Counted from the first letter of the stretch, positions 26,037-37,732 are shown. The stretch is 64,000 nt of DNA from Comamonadaceae bacterium 2FH (GCA_005503335.1 SCMQ01000003.1:169260-233259); one strand, 5' to 3'. The notes: generated from the sequence alone by a model not told the origin. A program made the numbers and translations.

Positions 26037-28667
26037 TTGGACGAACATGGCCCCTCTCCGGCTGATCGGAAAAACGCCATTGACCGGATTTTCTTCGATC
26101 ACAGCGTATTGATATTGACCGTTCTGGTCGTCGCGGCAACCGTGTGGGCGTTCTGGCATCTGCACAGTTTGCAGAGCCAACTGGTCTCCGCCATGGCGGT
26201 GCAAGGAGCGCGCCTGCAGTCCGAGACCCTGGAGGAGTTGCGCAGCCTGTACACATCGGAGGTGGTGGAGAAAGTGCGCGGGCACGGCATCGATGCCACG
26301 CACGAATACCAGGGGAAAGATGGTGCGATCCCGCTGCCTGCGACCTTGACCATCGAGCTGGGTCGGCGCATCGGCGAGCGCGGTTCGGGCATGAACGTGC
26401 GGCTCTACAGCGAGTACCCTTTCCCCTGGCGCAAGGACGGCGGCCCTCGCGATGCCTTCGAACGCGAGGCCCTGGTCGCGCTGAAAAGCAATCCCACGCA
26501 GGCGTTTTTCCGCATGGAGCAATCCCAGGGGCAGCCGGTGATTCGCTACGCGGTGGCCGACCGCATGCGGACCCAGTGCATTGCCTGCCACAACAGCCAC
26601 GCGGCGAGCCCGAAGACCGACTGGAAGGCTGGCGACCTGCGTGGCGTGCTGGAAATCACCCGGCCCATCGCGTCCACCGCGGTGGTGGCGCGGCAGGGCC
26701 TGGTCGAAGCGTTCGGCCTGCTGGGGCTGATCTCGGTCTTGGCGTTGACCGGCGTCGGCCTGGTATTCAGCCGGCAGCGCCGCTATGCGACGGGGCTCGC
26801 CGTTGAAATTGCGGAACGCAGGCGGGTCGAGGCCGACCTGACGGCGAGCGTCGCGCGTGCTGCCGCCATGGACGAGGCCTCGCCCTTGGGCACGTTCGTC
26901 ACGGATGTGGATGGGCGTTGCCAGCACGTGAACCCGACCTACCAGAAGATCACTGGCTATTCCGCCGAGGCCATGGCGGGGGCGGACTGGAGCACAGGCA
27001 TCCACCCCGAGGACCGGGACCAGGTGCTGGCCAAGTGGTGGGAGGCCCTGGCGCAAGACCACAGCTTCAACGCCGAATGCCGTTTCCTGCGCAGCGACGG
27101 CGCTGTCACCTGGGTGAGCTGCAAGGTCGCCGCCATGAAGAGTGGCGGACAACTGCTCGGCTACGTGGGCACACTCGAGGACATCAGCGAGCGCAAGAAC
27201 GTGGAGCGGATGAAGAATGAGTTCGTCTCCACCGTGAGCCACGAACTGCGCACCCCCCTGACTTCCATCATGGGATCGCTGGGCCTGCTAGCCGGCGGCG
27301 TGAGCGGCGAGATTTCCAGCCAGGCCAGGACACTGGTGGACATCGCCCGCAAGAACAGCGAACGCCTGGTGCGCCTGATCAACGACATCCTCGACATCGA
27401 AAAGATCGAATCCGGCCGCATGCAGTTCGACCTGCAGCCTAGGGAACTGCAGCCCCTGGTCGAGCAGGCCATTGCCGCCAACCAGGCCTATGCCGGGCAG
27501 CTCGGCGTGTCCTTTGCGCTGGCTGCGCCGCTGCCAGGCGCCCGGGCGCGGGTGGACACCGATGGCCTGATGCAGGTGCTGACCAACCTGATGTCCAATG
27601 CAGCCAAGTTCTCGCCGGCCGGCGCCACCGTGGAGCTGCGGTTGGTGCGGGACGGCAGCATGATCCGCCTCTCGGTCACCGACCATGGGCCGGGTATGCC
27701 GGCCGCGTTCCAGGACAAGGTGTTCGAGAAGTTTTCCCAGGCCGATGCGTCCGACTCCCGCCAGAAGGGTGGCACGGGCCTCGGCCTGTCGATTTCCAAG
27801 GCGATCGTGGAGGCGATGGGCGGGAGCATCGGGTTCGTCAGCCGGGAGGGCGAGGGCACCAGCTTCCATGTCGACCTGCCCGAATGGATGGAGCCGGAGC
27901 CGGTGGCCGTCCCGGAAATCCCCCGGGGTGCCGCCGCTCGGCCCAGGGTGCTGGTCTGCGAGGACGACCACGACGTTTCCGCGCTGATTGGCATGATGCT
28001 GGGCCACGCCGGCTACGAGGCCGTGCCCGCCTACGACGCCGTGTCGGCCCGCCGGCTGCTGGCCGAGGGCGGGTTCGCCGCCATGACCCTGGATATCCAG
28101 CTGCCCGACGCCGACGGCAGGGCGTTCCTGCGCGAACTGCGTGAGAATCCCGCCACCCGTGACCAGTTCATCATCGTGCTGTCAGGCCATCTGCGGTCGA
28201 AGCCCCGGCCCGGCGAGGGCGACGGGCTCGGCGTGCAGGACTGGCTGGCCAAGCCGATCGATCGGGCGAGGCTGCTCGACGCCCTGCGCCGCGGGACCCG
28301 CGGCGTCAAAGGCGGCAAGAGTCGCGTGCTGCACGTGGAGGACGACCCCGACGTACGCCATGTGGTGGCCTCGCTGTGCAGCGAGGTGGCCGAGTTCGAA
28401 GCTGCCGCCAGTTGCCGCGAGGCGGCGGAACTGCTGTCGACCCGGCGCTACGACCTGGTCATACTGGACCTCGAGTTGCCGGACCAGTCCGGCTGGGACC
28501 TGTTGCAGATCATCGACCAGCAGGTGCCCAAGCCGCCGGTGCTGGTGTTTTCCGGGCGCGAGCTCTCCGCTGAGGAGTCCGGCCGGGTGGCGGCCGCGCT
28601 GGTGAAGTCCCATGTGTCGAACCCGGAACTTCTGGAGGCCATCCGGACCTTCACTGGCCAGGCATGA
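26037..28667 (+). CDS. Hybrid sensor histidine kinase with heme-c Tll0287-like (DUF3365) sensor, PAS and two receivers
   Basis: Best read as 876 residues from a TTG at 26037, with AAGAGGA 6 bases upstream. An ATG at 25968 is possible, but the extra codons look non-coding and its GGAGG is 13 bases away. Order: TM helix (about 22-43); periplasmic DUF3365 domain with a CxxCH heme site at residues 181-185 (CIACH); second TM (about 222-245); PAS domain (GTFVTDVDGRCQHVNPTYQK); HisKA with His402 in VSHELRTPLTS; ATPase with NLMSNAAKFSPAG and GGTGLGLSISKA; receiver 1 (TLDIQLPDADG) and receiver 2 (ILDLELPDQSG). It heads a three-gene signalling operon. A redox or gas signal is inferred from the heme. 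Confidence 0.87.
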   Translation: MDEHGPSPADRKNAIDRIFFDHSVLILTVLVVAATVWAFWHLHSLQSQLVSAMAVQGARLQSETLEELRSLYTSEVVEKVRGHGIDATHEYQGKDGAIPLPATLTIELGRRIGERGSGMNVRLYSEYPFPWRKDGGPRDAFEREALVALKSNPTQAFFRMEQSQGQPVIRYAVADRMRTQCIACHNSHAASPKTDWKAGDLRGVLEITRPIASTAVVARQGLVEAFGLLGLISVLALTGVGLVFSRQRRYATGLAVEIAERRRVEADLTASVARAAAMDEASPLGTFVTDVDGRCQHVNPTYQKITGYSAEAMAGADWSTGIHPEDRDQVLAKWWEALAQDHSFNAECRFLRSDGAVTWVSCKVAAMKSGGQLLGYVGTLEDISERKNVERMKNEFVSTVSHELRTPLTSIMGSLGLLAGGVSGEISSQARTLVDIARKNSERLVRLINDILDIEKIESGRMQFDLQPRELQPLVEQAIAANQAYAGQLGVSFALAAPLPGARARVDTDGLMQVLTNLMSNAAKFSPAGATVELRLVRDGSMIRLSVTDHGPGMPAAFQDKVFEKFSQADASDSRQKGGTGLGLSISKAIVEAMGGSIGFVSREGEGTSFHVDLPEWMEPEPVAVPEIPRGAAARPRVLVCEDDHDVSALIGMMLGHAGYEAVPAYDAVSARRLLAEGGFAAMTLDIQLPDADGRAFLRELRENPATRDQFIIVLSGHLRSKPRPGEGDGLGVQDWLAKPIDRARLLDALRRGTRGVKGGKSRVLHVEDDPDVRHVVASLCSEVAEFEAAASCREAAELLSTRRYDLVILDLELPDQSGWDLLQIIDQQVPKPPVLVFSGRELSAEESGRVAAALVKSHVSNPELLEAIRTFTGQA

Positions 28668-28713
28668 GACACGGTTCGGTAAAGTGTTCCAAAGAGGATA
28701 TGAGGAGACGGAA

Positions 28714-29106
28714 ATGGCGGAGCAAGCCCTGCAGCGGATCCTGTACGTGGAGGACGAGCCCGACATCCAGATGGTGGCTCGCATCGCTCTTGAGACCGTG
28801 GGCGGTTTCCAACTCCTGGTGTGCAGTTCGGGGCAGGAGGCTGTCGCTGCCGCCCCTACATATGCCCCCGACCTGATCCTGCTGGATGTGATGATGCCCG
28901 GCCTGGACGGGCCGGCCACGCTGGCGGCCTTGCGCGCGCTGCCGGGATTCGACCAAACCCCGGTCGTATTCATGACCGCCAAGGTGCAGGCCGGCGAGGT
29001 GGCCCGCTATCGGCAATTGGGGGCGCTGGACGTGATCGCCAAACCCTTCGATCCCATGACGCTGGCGGCCACGGTGCGCGGCATCTGGGCCACGCGCCAG
29101 GGCTGA
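28714..29106 (+). CDS. Stand-alone response regulator receiver
   Basis: This 130-residue single receiver domain has the acidic pair in LYVEDEPD, the phospho-acceptor Asp in LILLDVMMPGLDG, Thr in VVFMTAK and Lys in VIAKPFD. There is no output domain. GAGGAG lies 6 bases before the ATG at 28714. It lies 46 bp after the kinase and 12 bp before the GGDEF gene, so it probably works as a phosphate shuttle or sink between them. Confidence 0.9.
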   Translation: MAEQALQRILYVEDEPDIQMVARIALETVGGFQLLVCSSGQEAVAAAPTYAPDLILLDVMMPGLDGPATLAALRALPGFDQTPVVFMTAKVQAGEVARYRQLGALDVIAKPFDPMTLAATVRGIWATRQG

Positions 29107-29118
29107 GGCGCTGACACC

Positions 29119-30744
29119 ATGATTGCAAACGAAGCTCTCGCCGAGCAGTTACGTCAATTGCGGGAGAGCTACGCCAGCGCCTTGCCGGCCAAGCTCGCGC
29201 TGGTCGAGCAGGCGTTCCGTAGCCACCAGGACAAGGACGCGTTGCGGACGCTGCGCCACCTCGCGCACGGGCTGGCCGGATCAGGAACCACTTTCGGTTA
29301 TCCGGAGCTGTCCGAGGCGGCGCGACGACTGGAGATCACGGTGAATGCGGCCCTCGAGGCCGCGCGGCGCCTCTCCGAGGCGGAAATCGCGGCCACCACC
29401 GAACTGCTTGAAACCCTGTGCCGGGCGGCGCAGGAACCGGCCGTCCCGATGCCGACGCCGATTCCATCGAGTGCAGCAGCATCCGCCGTTGCCAGGAAGC
29501 TGATCTACCTGGTGGAAGACGACGTGGCGCTGGCCACCGACCTGGCCTTGCAGTTGCGCCACTTCGGCTATCAGGTCAGGACCTTCGAAACGCCGGAATG
29601 GCTCTACGAAGCCATGGCCGATCCGGCGCTGGCCGTCATCCTGATGGACATCGTCTTTCCCCAAGGCGAACTGGCCGGGGTCGAAGCCATCATGGAACTC
29701 GCCGCGGCCAGGTTCCTCAAGGCGCCGGTTGTGTTCATGTCTGTCCGCGGAGACCTGCAGGCCCGGCTCGCCGCCTCCCGGGCTGGGGCGGCCGCCTACA
29801 TCATGAAGCCGGTGGAGATCGGCGTTCTGCTCAATATCCTCGATGGCCTGACCTCGGACCAGCAGCCCGAGCCCTACCGGGTGTTGATCGTGGAGGACAG
29901 CGAACCGCTGGCCCAGCATTACGCCCATGTCTTGCAATCGGCGGGAATACGCACCGACGTGGTCACCGATCCCATGCAGATTCTTGCCCATTTGGCCAAC
30001 TTCAAGCCCGACCTGGTGCTCATGGACATGTATTTACCCGGCTGCACCGGGATGGAGCTGGCCGCGGTGATCCGGCAGCTGGAGAACTATGACATGGTGC
30101 CGATCGTGTTCCTGTCTTCGGAAAACGACACGGGCAAACAGCTGACGGCGATGAAGCTGGGTGGCGACGACTTCCTCACCAAACCGATCGAGCCGGCGCA
30201 TCTGATTTCCGCGGTGACGACGCGGCTGCGGCGCTACCGTGTCATGCGCTCCTACATCGAATGCGACGGCCTCACGGGCTTGCTCAATCACGCCGCCCTC
30301 AAGGGACGCCTGTCGACCGAGATCTCGCGGGCGGCGCGGCAGAGCGAGGCGTTTTGCCTGGCCATGATTGACGTGGACCTGTTCAAGGAGGTCAACGACA
30401 ACCATGGCCATCTGGCCGGGGACCGCGTTTTGAGAACCCTTGCCGAGCTGCTGAAGCGGCGCCTGCGCCGGACCGACATCATCGGCCGCGTCGGCGGTGA
30501 CGAATTCGCCGTGATCCTGCCTCACACGCAGATTGCGGCGGCCGTGTCCCTGCTGGAGAGTCTGAAGGAGGCGTTCTCCGGGGTGCGGCACCATGCCGAT
30601 GGCCGTGAATTTGCGAGCGCCTTGAGTTGCGGGGTCGTCGAATTCCGTCGCAGAGAAAGCGCCGAGGCCGTCAGCGCCAGGGCCGACCAAGCACTCTACA
30701 GGGCCAAGGAGTCCGGGCGCAACCGGGTCATGACGGGAGAGTGA
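29119..30744 (+). CDS. Diguanylate cyclase with HPt-REC-REC-GGDEF architecture
   Basis: This 541-residue protein has an N-terminal HPt domain (residues 5-105; probable phospho-His50 in LAHGLAGSGTTFGY). Two receivers follow: LVEDDVALAT with VILMDIVFP, then IVEDSEPLAQ with LVLMDMYLPG. The C-terminal GGDEF domain has the intact signature RVGGDEFAVIL and an RxxD inhibitory site (RRTD) five residues before it. It should make cyclic di-GMP and be shut down by product. The HPt module suggests that it takes part in a multi-step phosphorelay with the hybrid kinase. Confidence 0.9.
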   Translation: MIANEALAEQLRQLRESYASALPAKLALVEQAFRSHQDKDALRTLRHLAHGLAGSGTTFGYPELSEAARRLEITVNAALEAARRLSEAEIAATTELLETLCRAAQEPAVPMPTPIPSSAAASAVARKLIYLVEDDVALATDLALQLRHFGYQVRTFETPEWLYEAMADPALAVILMDIVFPQGELAGVEAIMELAAARFLKAPVVFMSVRGDLQARLAASRAGAAAYIMKPVEIGVLLNILDGLTSDQQPEPYRVLIVEDSEPLAQHYAHVLQSAGIRTDVVTDPMQILAHLANFKPDLVLMDMYLPGCTGMELAAVIRQLENYDMVPIVFLSSENDTGKQLTAMKLGGDDFLTKPIEPAHLISAVTTRLRRYRVMRSYIECDGLTGLLNHAALKGRLSTEISRAARQSEAFCLAMIDVDLFKEVNDNHGHLAGDRVLRTLAELLKRRLRRTDIIGRVGGDEFAVILPHTQIAAAVSLLESLKEAFSGVRHHADGREFASALSCGVVEFRRRESAEAVSARADQALYRAKESGRNRVMTGE

Positions 30745-30813
30745 TTCGGCCTCCGCTCAGGCCGGATGGTTTGAGGCTGCCGCGCGATGCGGGCGGTTTG
30801 CCATGAAGAAGAA

Positions 30814-30850
30814 AGCGCCCCAAGCCCGTTGGCCACGGGCTTGGGGCGCT
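30814..30850 (-). terminator. Intrinsic terminator of rpoD
   Basis: A perfect 16-bp stem (30814-30829 with 30835-30850) with a 5-base loop is followed on the minus strand by TTTCTTCTTC. It lies 37 bp after the rpoD stop and also separates rpoD from the converging GGDEF gene. Confidence 0.88.
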
Positions 30851-30887
30851 GTGATCCAGGACCCCGGCAGGCCCGGGATGAAAAGCC

Positions 30888-33209
<2,322 letters not shown>

Positions 33210-33443
33210 GAAAAACTACCTCGGAACTTCAAAAACGGACAAGGAAACGCACGGCGCCGCACTCTCCCGGCGCGGGTGGCAGAACGCGGACTCCGCAGGA
33301 GGCCGCGCTCAAGGGCAAGATGGGTGGGCGAACATTTGGTGTGCAGTCCTTGCGGTGAGGTGGCCGTCCCATCATGGGGGATGCGCTGTGGCTGTGGCCG
33401 GTCCGGAGGTGCTGCTGTCGCTCTTGCCGCTAGCAAACCTTAC

Positions 33444-33470
33444 ATTATACCTGTCTCGCCGATTTTCAAG
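33444..33470 (-). promoter_or_regulatory. Probable rpoD promoter
   Basis: On the minus strand a perfect TATAAT lies at 33449-33444. A TTGAAA-like -35 is at 33469-33464, spaced a short 14 bp (15 if CTTGAA is used). Transcription from here would give a leader of roughly 230 bases before rpoD. The rest of the 276-bp dnaG-rpoD gap shows no ORF. Confidence 0.55.
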
Positions 33471-33485
33471 CCCCGGCGCCCTGTT

Positions 33486-35369
33486 TCAGCCGCCGGCCAG
33501 CAATTCGCTGCGGCGCTCGTAGAGGCTGCGGTAGCGCTGCAGCGTCTCGGCGTCGGTGCCGCCGGTGGCGAGCGCCGCCAGCTGCTTGTTGAGGCGGTCG
33601 ATCAGCATCAGGTTGAGCAGGCCGCGCAACTCGCGCCGCAGTTCCTGGGCCTCGTCGGGCGAGGCCTCGGCCCCCTCCAGGGGCAGATGGCCGCTCATGA
33701 GCTTGAGGGCCAGGGCCTCGAACTCGCTGCCCTGCAGGTCGTCGCGCAGCGCGCCCCAGGGCAGGGGGCCATGGTCGTGGAACTGGCTTTCCAGCCACAC
33801 GAACAGGGCGCCATGCGGCGCCGGCAGCTCGCACAGCATGGCGTGGTCCTCGCTGGACAGCTCGTCCCACAGCACCATGCGGGCCAGCAGCAGGCGCGCG
33901 GCGTGGTCGGCGCGGCTGGCCGGCAGCACGCGCCCGCCCGGCCTGGGCGTGAACCGGGCAGCTTGCGGCCGGCCGCCGGGGCCCTTGCCGAAGCTGCGCG
34001 ACGGGTTCTGCGGCCTGGGCCGCTCTGCCGGTCCGCCCGCCTGGCGCGGCGGACCGCCCGCGCCGCCGCCGGCCGGGCCTTGCCAGAGCTCGCCGAGCTC
34101 GTGCGCGTCCAGCTGAACCAGCTCGGCGAGCTCGGCGAGCAGCTGGCGCTTGAGCGCGCCGTCGGGCAGCTGGGTCCACAGCGGCCGGGCGTTGCTGGCC
34201 AGATGGGCCCGTCCCTCGGCGCTGGCGAGCTCGCAGCCCTCCTGCGCCGCCTCGACCAGAAAGCGCGACAGCGGCATGGCCTCGCCCACGCGCTGGGCGA
34301 AGGCCTCGCGGCCGAATTCTCGGATGTAGCTGTCGGGGTCGTGCTCGGCCGGCAGGAACAGGAACTTCACCGTGCGCACGTCGCTCGCGTAGGGCAGGGC
34401 GCCCTCGAGCGCCTTGTGCGCGGCGCGCCGCCCCGCGGCGTCGCCGTCGAAGCTGAACACCACCGAATCGGTGAAGCGGAACAGCTTCTGCACATGCTCG
34501 CTGGTGCAGGCCGTGCCCAGCGTCGCCACGGCGTTCTCGAAACCGAGCTGGGCCAGCGCCACCACGTCCATGTAGCCCTCGGTGACCAGCACGTAGCCGG
34601 CCTCGCGCAGCGCGTGGCGGGCCTCGAACAGGCCGTAGAGCTCGCGGCCCTTGTGGAACACCGGGGTCTCGGGTGAGTTCAGGTACTTGGGCTTCTCATC
34701 CCCGAGCACACGTCCGCCGAAGCCTATGCACTCGCCCTTGACGTTGCGGATCGGGAACATGATGCGGTCGCGGAAGCGGTCGTAGCGCTTGTCGTCCTCC
34801 TCGTGCACGATCACCAGGCCGCTCTCGGCCAGCAGCGGGTCGTCGTAATGCGGGAACACGCTGGCCAGGCTGCGCCAGCCCTCGGGTGCGTAGCCCAGGC
34901 CGAAGCGCTTGGCGATCTCGCCCGACAGGCCGCGGCCCTTGAGGTAGGCCACCGCGCGCGGCGAGGCCTTGAGCTGCTTGCGGTAGGCCTCGCCGGCCTT
35001 CTCCAGCACCTCGGTCAGCGTGGCCTGCTTCTGCCGCTCGGCGGCGGCGCGCTCGCGCTCCTGCGGGCTGGCCTCTTCCTCGGGCACCTGCATGCCGGCC
35101 TGCTGGGCCAGGTCCTTGACCGCCTCGATGAAGCCCAGGCCGGCGTGCTCCATCAGGAAGCCGATCGCGTTGCCGTGCTTGCCGCAGCCGAAGCAGTGGT
35201 AGAACTGCTTGGTCGGGCTGACGCTGAAGCTGGGCGATTTCTCGCCGTGAAAGGGGCACAGGCCCATGAAGTTGGCGCCGCCCTTCTTGAGCTGCACGTA
35301 GCGGCCGACGACTTCGACGACGTCGGTGCGTGCAAGCAGTTCCTGGATGAAAGACTGGGGGATGGCCAC
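33486..35369 (-). CDS. dnaG: DNA primase DnaG
   Basis: This 627-residue primase has an N-terminal zinc ribbon (CPFHGEKSPSF and FHCF-like HCFGCGKHGNAI) and the primase core with YLKGRGLSGEIAKRFGLGYAP. The Toprim motifs are LVTEGYMDVVAL and VFSFDGDAAGRRAA, and there is a C-terminal helicase-binding region. A Gly/Pro-rich linker near residues 430-470 (AGGGAGGPPRQAGG) is longer than in E. coli. It makes the RNA primers for replication. It is encoded directly upstream of rpoD. Confidence 0.97.
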   Translation of the reverse strand: MAIPQSFIQELLARTDVVEVVGRYVQLKKGGANFMGLCPFHGEKSPSFSVSPTKQFYHCFGCGKHGNAIGFLMEHAGLGFIEAVKDLAQQAGMQVPEEEASPQERERAAAERQKQATLTEVLEKAGEAYRKQLKASPRAVAYLKGRGLSGEIAKRFGLGYAPEGWRSLASVFPHYDDPLLAESGLVIVHEEDDKRYDRFRDRIMFPIRNVKGECIGFGGRVLGDEKPKYLNSPETPVFHKGRELYGLFEARHALREAGYVLVTEGYMDVVALAQLGFENAVATLGTACTSEHVQKLFRFTDSVVFSFDGDAAGRRAAHKALEGALPYASDVRTVKFLFLPAEHDPDSYIREFGREAFAQRVGEAMPLSRFLVEAAQEGCELASAEGRAHLASNARPLWTQLPDGALKRQLLAELAELVQLDAHELGELWQGPAGGGAGGPPRQAGGPAERPRPQNPSRSFGKGPGGRPQAARFTPRPGGRVLPASRADHAARLLLARMVLWDELSSEDHAMLCELPAPHGALFVWLESQFHDHGPLPWGALRDDLQGSEFEALALKLMSGHLPLEGAEASPDEAQELRRELRGLLNLMLIDRLNKQLAALATGGTDAETLQRYRSLYERRSELLAGG

Positions 35370-35373
35370 CCGG

Positions 35374-35892
35374 CTATTTTCGCCTATCGCCCGGCGGGGG
35401 CTCGCTGGCCAGCAGCGCCGGCAGTTCGCCCAGCGAGCGCAGCATGCGCACGGGTGGCGTGCCGGGCGGCGGCGCCAGGCCCTGCGGGTTGAACCAGATC
35501 GCGGGCACGCCGAAGCGCTGCGGCGCGAGCACGTCCTGCGCCAGGCTGTCGCCGACCATCAGCGTCTGCTCGCGCGGCAGCGCCACCCGCGCGAACACCG
35601 CGTCCCAGAAGGCGGGCGAGTCCTTGCGCGCGCCCAGCTCGGAAAAGCAGAACACATGGCTGAAAAAGCGCCCCAGGCCGGCGCGAGCCAGGGCCTGCTC
35701 GATCTGGGGCCGGGTCGAGACCGAGGCGTTGGTGCACAGCGACAGCGGGCGCTGCGCGGCCAGCTCGGCCACCGCTTCCAGCGTGCCGGGCAGCACGCGC
35801 GGATGGGGCCAGTCCACCATGGGCAGCTCGGCCGGCCCGTCCTCGGCCATCAGGGTGCCGCCCCAGTCGAGGAAAAGGTGGAGGCAGGTCAT
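35374..35892 (-). CDS. HAD-superfamily hydrolase-like protein
   Basis: This 172-residue HAD-fold protein has motif I as LFLDWGGTLMAE, motif II Thr in SLCTNAS, motif III Lys in LGARKDSPAFW and motif IV MVGDSLAQDVLAP. The second motif I acid, normally Asp two residues after the nucleophile, is Gly here, so ordinary phosphatase chemistry may be lost. I used the ATG at 35892; a GTG at 35901 is open. It overlaps the ggt stop region and precedes dnaG's start by 5 bp. Confidence 0.75.
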   Translation of the reverse strand: MTCLHLFLDWGGTLMAEDGPAELPMVDWPHPRVLPGTLEAVAELAAQRPLSLCTNASVSTRPQIEQALARAGLGRFFSHVFCFSELGARKDSPAFWDAVFARVALPREQTLMVGDSLAQDVLAPQRFGVPAIWFNPQGLAPPPGTPPVRMLRSLGELPALLASEPPPGDRRK

Positions 35893-35893
35893 C

Positions 35894-37690
35894 TCATTCA
35901 CCCATCACGATGCCCTCGCGGCGCGGGTCTGCGCCGCCCAGCCACAGCGGCTCGCCATGCACCTGGCCGCGCGTGAGCGCCTGCAGGCCGCTGGTCATGT
36001 CCATCTCGCTCACCTCGGCGCCGCGCGCGCGCAGCGCCTCCACGGTGGCCGGCGGGAAACGCTTTTGCTCCAGCAGGCTGGGGCCGTTCAGCGAGCCGAA
36101 GTTGGGCAGGTCTATCGCCTGCTGCGGCGTCAGGCCCCAGTTCAGCACGCCGTACAGGGTCTTGGCCGTGTAGTGGATGATGAGGGCGCCGCCAGGGCTG
36201 CCGCCGCTCATGATCAGCCGGTTGCTGGCGACGTCGAACACCAGCGTGGGCGCCATCGAGGAGCGCGGGCGCTTGCCGGGCTGGACGCGGTTGGCGATGG
36301 GCCGGCCCTGGGCGTCGGCAGGGTCGAAGCTGAAGTCGGTCAGTTCGTTGTTGAGGAGGAATCCCTTGACCATTTGGCGCGCGCCGAAGGCGTCCTCGAT
36401 GGTCGTGGTCATGGCCAGCGCATTGCCCATGGGGTCGACGATGCTGATGTGGCTGGTGCCGTACTCGGGCTGCGCTGCCGTGGGCGCGTGGCTGCTGGCC
36501 ACGCCGCCCGGCCTGCCGGGCTGGGCCGTCTTCATGCTTTGCGTGCCGATCAGCCGGGCGCGGCTGGCCAGGTAGGCGGGATCCAGCAGGCTCATCCAGC
36601 TGCCGGCCGGCGGCGCCACGAAATCCGGATCGGCCAGGTACTGGGCGCGGTCGGCAAAGGCCAGGCGCGAGGCTTCGGTGTAGAGGTGCAGCCAGTCGGC
36701 CGAAGGCAGCCCGTCCTGCAGCGGCAGGCTGGCGGCCCGGGTCTGGCCCAGGATGCCGAGGATCTGGCCGATCGCGATCGCGCCGGAGCTCGGCGGCGGG
36801 AAGCCGCAGATGCGCCAGCGCTGGGGCGGCTGAGGCGTGTAGTCATGGCACAGCGCGGCGCGCTTCTTGGGCTGGTAGCCGGCCAGGTCGGCCAGCGACA
36901 TCAGGCCGGGGTTGGTCGGATGCCGTCGGACCTTGTCGACGATGGCCAGGGCAAGCTCGCCCTCGTGCAGCGCCTTGGCGCCCTGCGCGGCAACGGCCTT
37001 CAGCACGCGGGCGAGCTCGGGGTTCTTCAGGACATGGCCGACCGGCCAGGGTTTGCCGGCGGCGTCGTAGAAGTAGGCGGCGGCCACGGGATCCTTGGCC
37101 AGGTGTTTCTCGTCGGCCAGCAGGGTGTTCAGCCGCGGGCTGAGCTTGAACCCCTGCTCGGCCAGCGTGATCGCGGGCTGGAACAGCTGGGCCCAGGGCA
37201 GCTTGCCATGCTGGCGGTGCGCCATCTCGAGCATGCGCAGCGTGCCCGGCACGCCGACCGAGCGGCCGCCGACCACGGCCTCGTAGAAGGGCAGGGGCTG
37301 GCCGTCGGGCGCCAGCAGCAGACGCTCGGTGGCCGCGGCCGGCGCGGTCTCGCGCCCGTCGAAGGCCTCGACCGCTTTTCCGTCGAAATGCAGCAGGAAG
37401 GCGCCGCCGCCGATGCCGCTCGACTGCGGCTCGACCAGGGTCAGCACCATCTGCACGGCGATCGCCGCGTCGACAGCCGAGCCACCGGCCTTGAGAACCT
37501 GGTAGCCGGCGTCGGTGGCCAGCGGGTTGGCCGCGGCCACGGCGAACTTGCGGGTCGCCCAGCCCGGTTTTTCCGTGTAGCCCGAAGCCCCTTCGGGCTG
37601 GGCCGGCACGCTGTAGTTCGGGCCGGAGGGGGTGGTCGAGCAGCCCGTGGCGAACAGGGCTGCGGCAAGAGCCAGTGCGGTGGTTCTCAT
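35894..37690 (-). CDS. ggt: Gamma-glutamyltransferase, probable lipoprotein
   Basis: This 598-residue Ntn-hydrolase precursor would self-cleave before the Thr in YGTSHISIVDPMGNALAMT to give large and small subunits. Other landmarks are SGIGGGAFLLHFDG in the large subunit and MSGGSPGGALII in the small one. It cleaves glutathione and other gamma-glutamyl amides. The N-terminus ends in LFATGC, a lipobox, so it is probably membrane-anchored in the periplasm rather than soluble. It is followed by the HAD gene with a short overlap. Confidence 0.93.
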   Translation of the reverse strand: MRTTALALAAALFATGCSTTPSGPNYSVPAQPEGASGYTEKPGWATRKFAVAAANPLATDAGYQVLKAGGSAVDAAIAVQMVLTLVEPQSSGIGGGAFLLHFDGKAVEAFDGRETAPAAATERLLLAPDGQPLPFYEAVVGGRSVGVPGTLRMLEMAHRQHGKLPWAQLFQPAITLAEQGFKLSPRLNTLLADEKHLAKDPVAAAYFYDAAGKPWPVGHVLKNPELARVLKAVAAQGAKALHEGELALAIVDKVRRHPTNPGLMSLADLAGYQPKKRAALCHDYTPQPPQRWRICGFPPPSSGAIAIGQILGILGQTRAASLPLQDGLPSADWLHLYTEASRLAFADRAQYLADPDFVAPPAGSWMSLLDPAYLASRARLIGTQSMKTAQPGRPGGVASSHAPTAAQPEYGTSHISIVDPMGNALAMTTTIEDAFGARQMVKGFLLNNELTDFSFDPADAQGRPIANRVQPGKRPRSSMAPTLVFDVASNRLIMSGGSPGGALIIHYTAKTLYGVLNWGLTPQQAIDLPNFGSLNGPSLLEQKRFPPATVEALRARGAEVSEMDMTSGLQALTRGQVHGEPLWLGGADPRREGIVMGE

Positions 37691-37732
37691 GCGCTTTTCT
37701 CCCGAGAGTCTCCGCGCATGTTAGTGCGCGAC

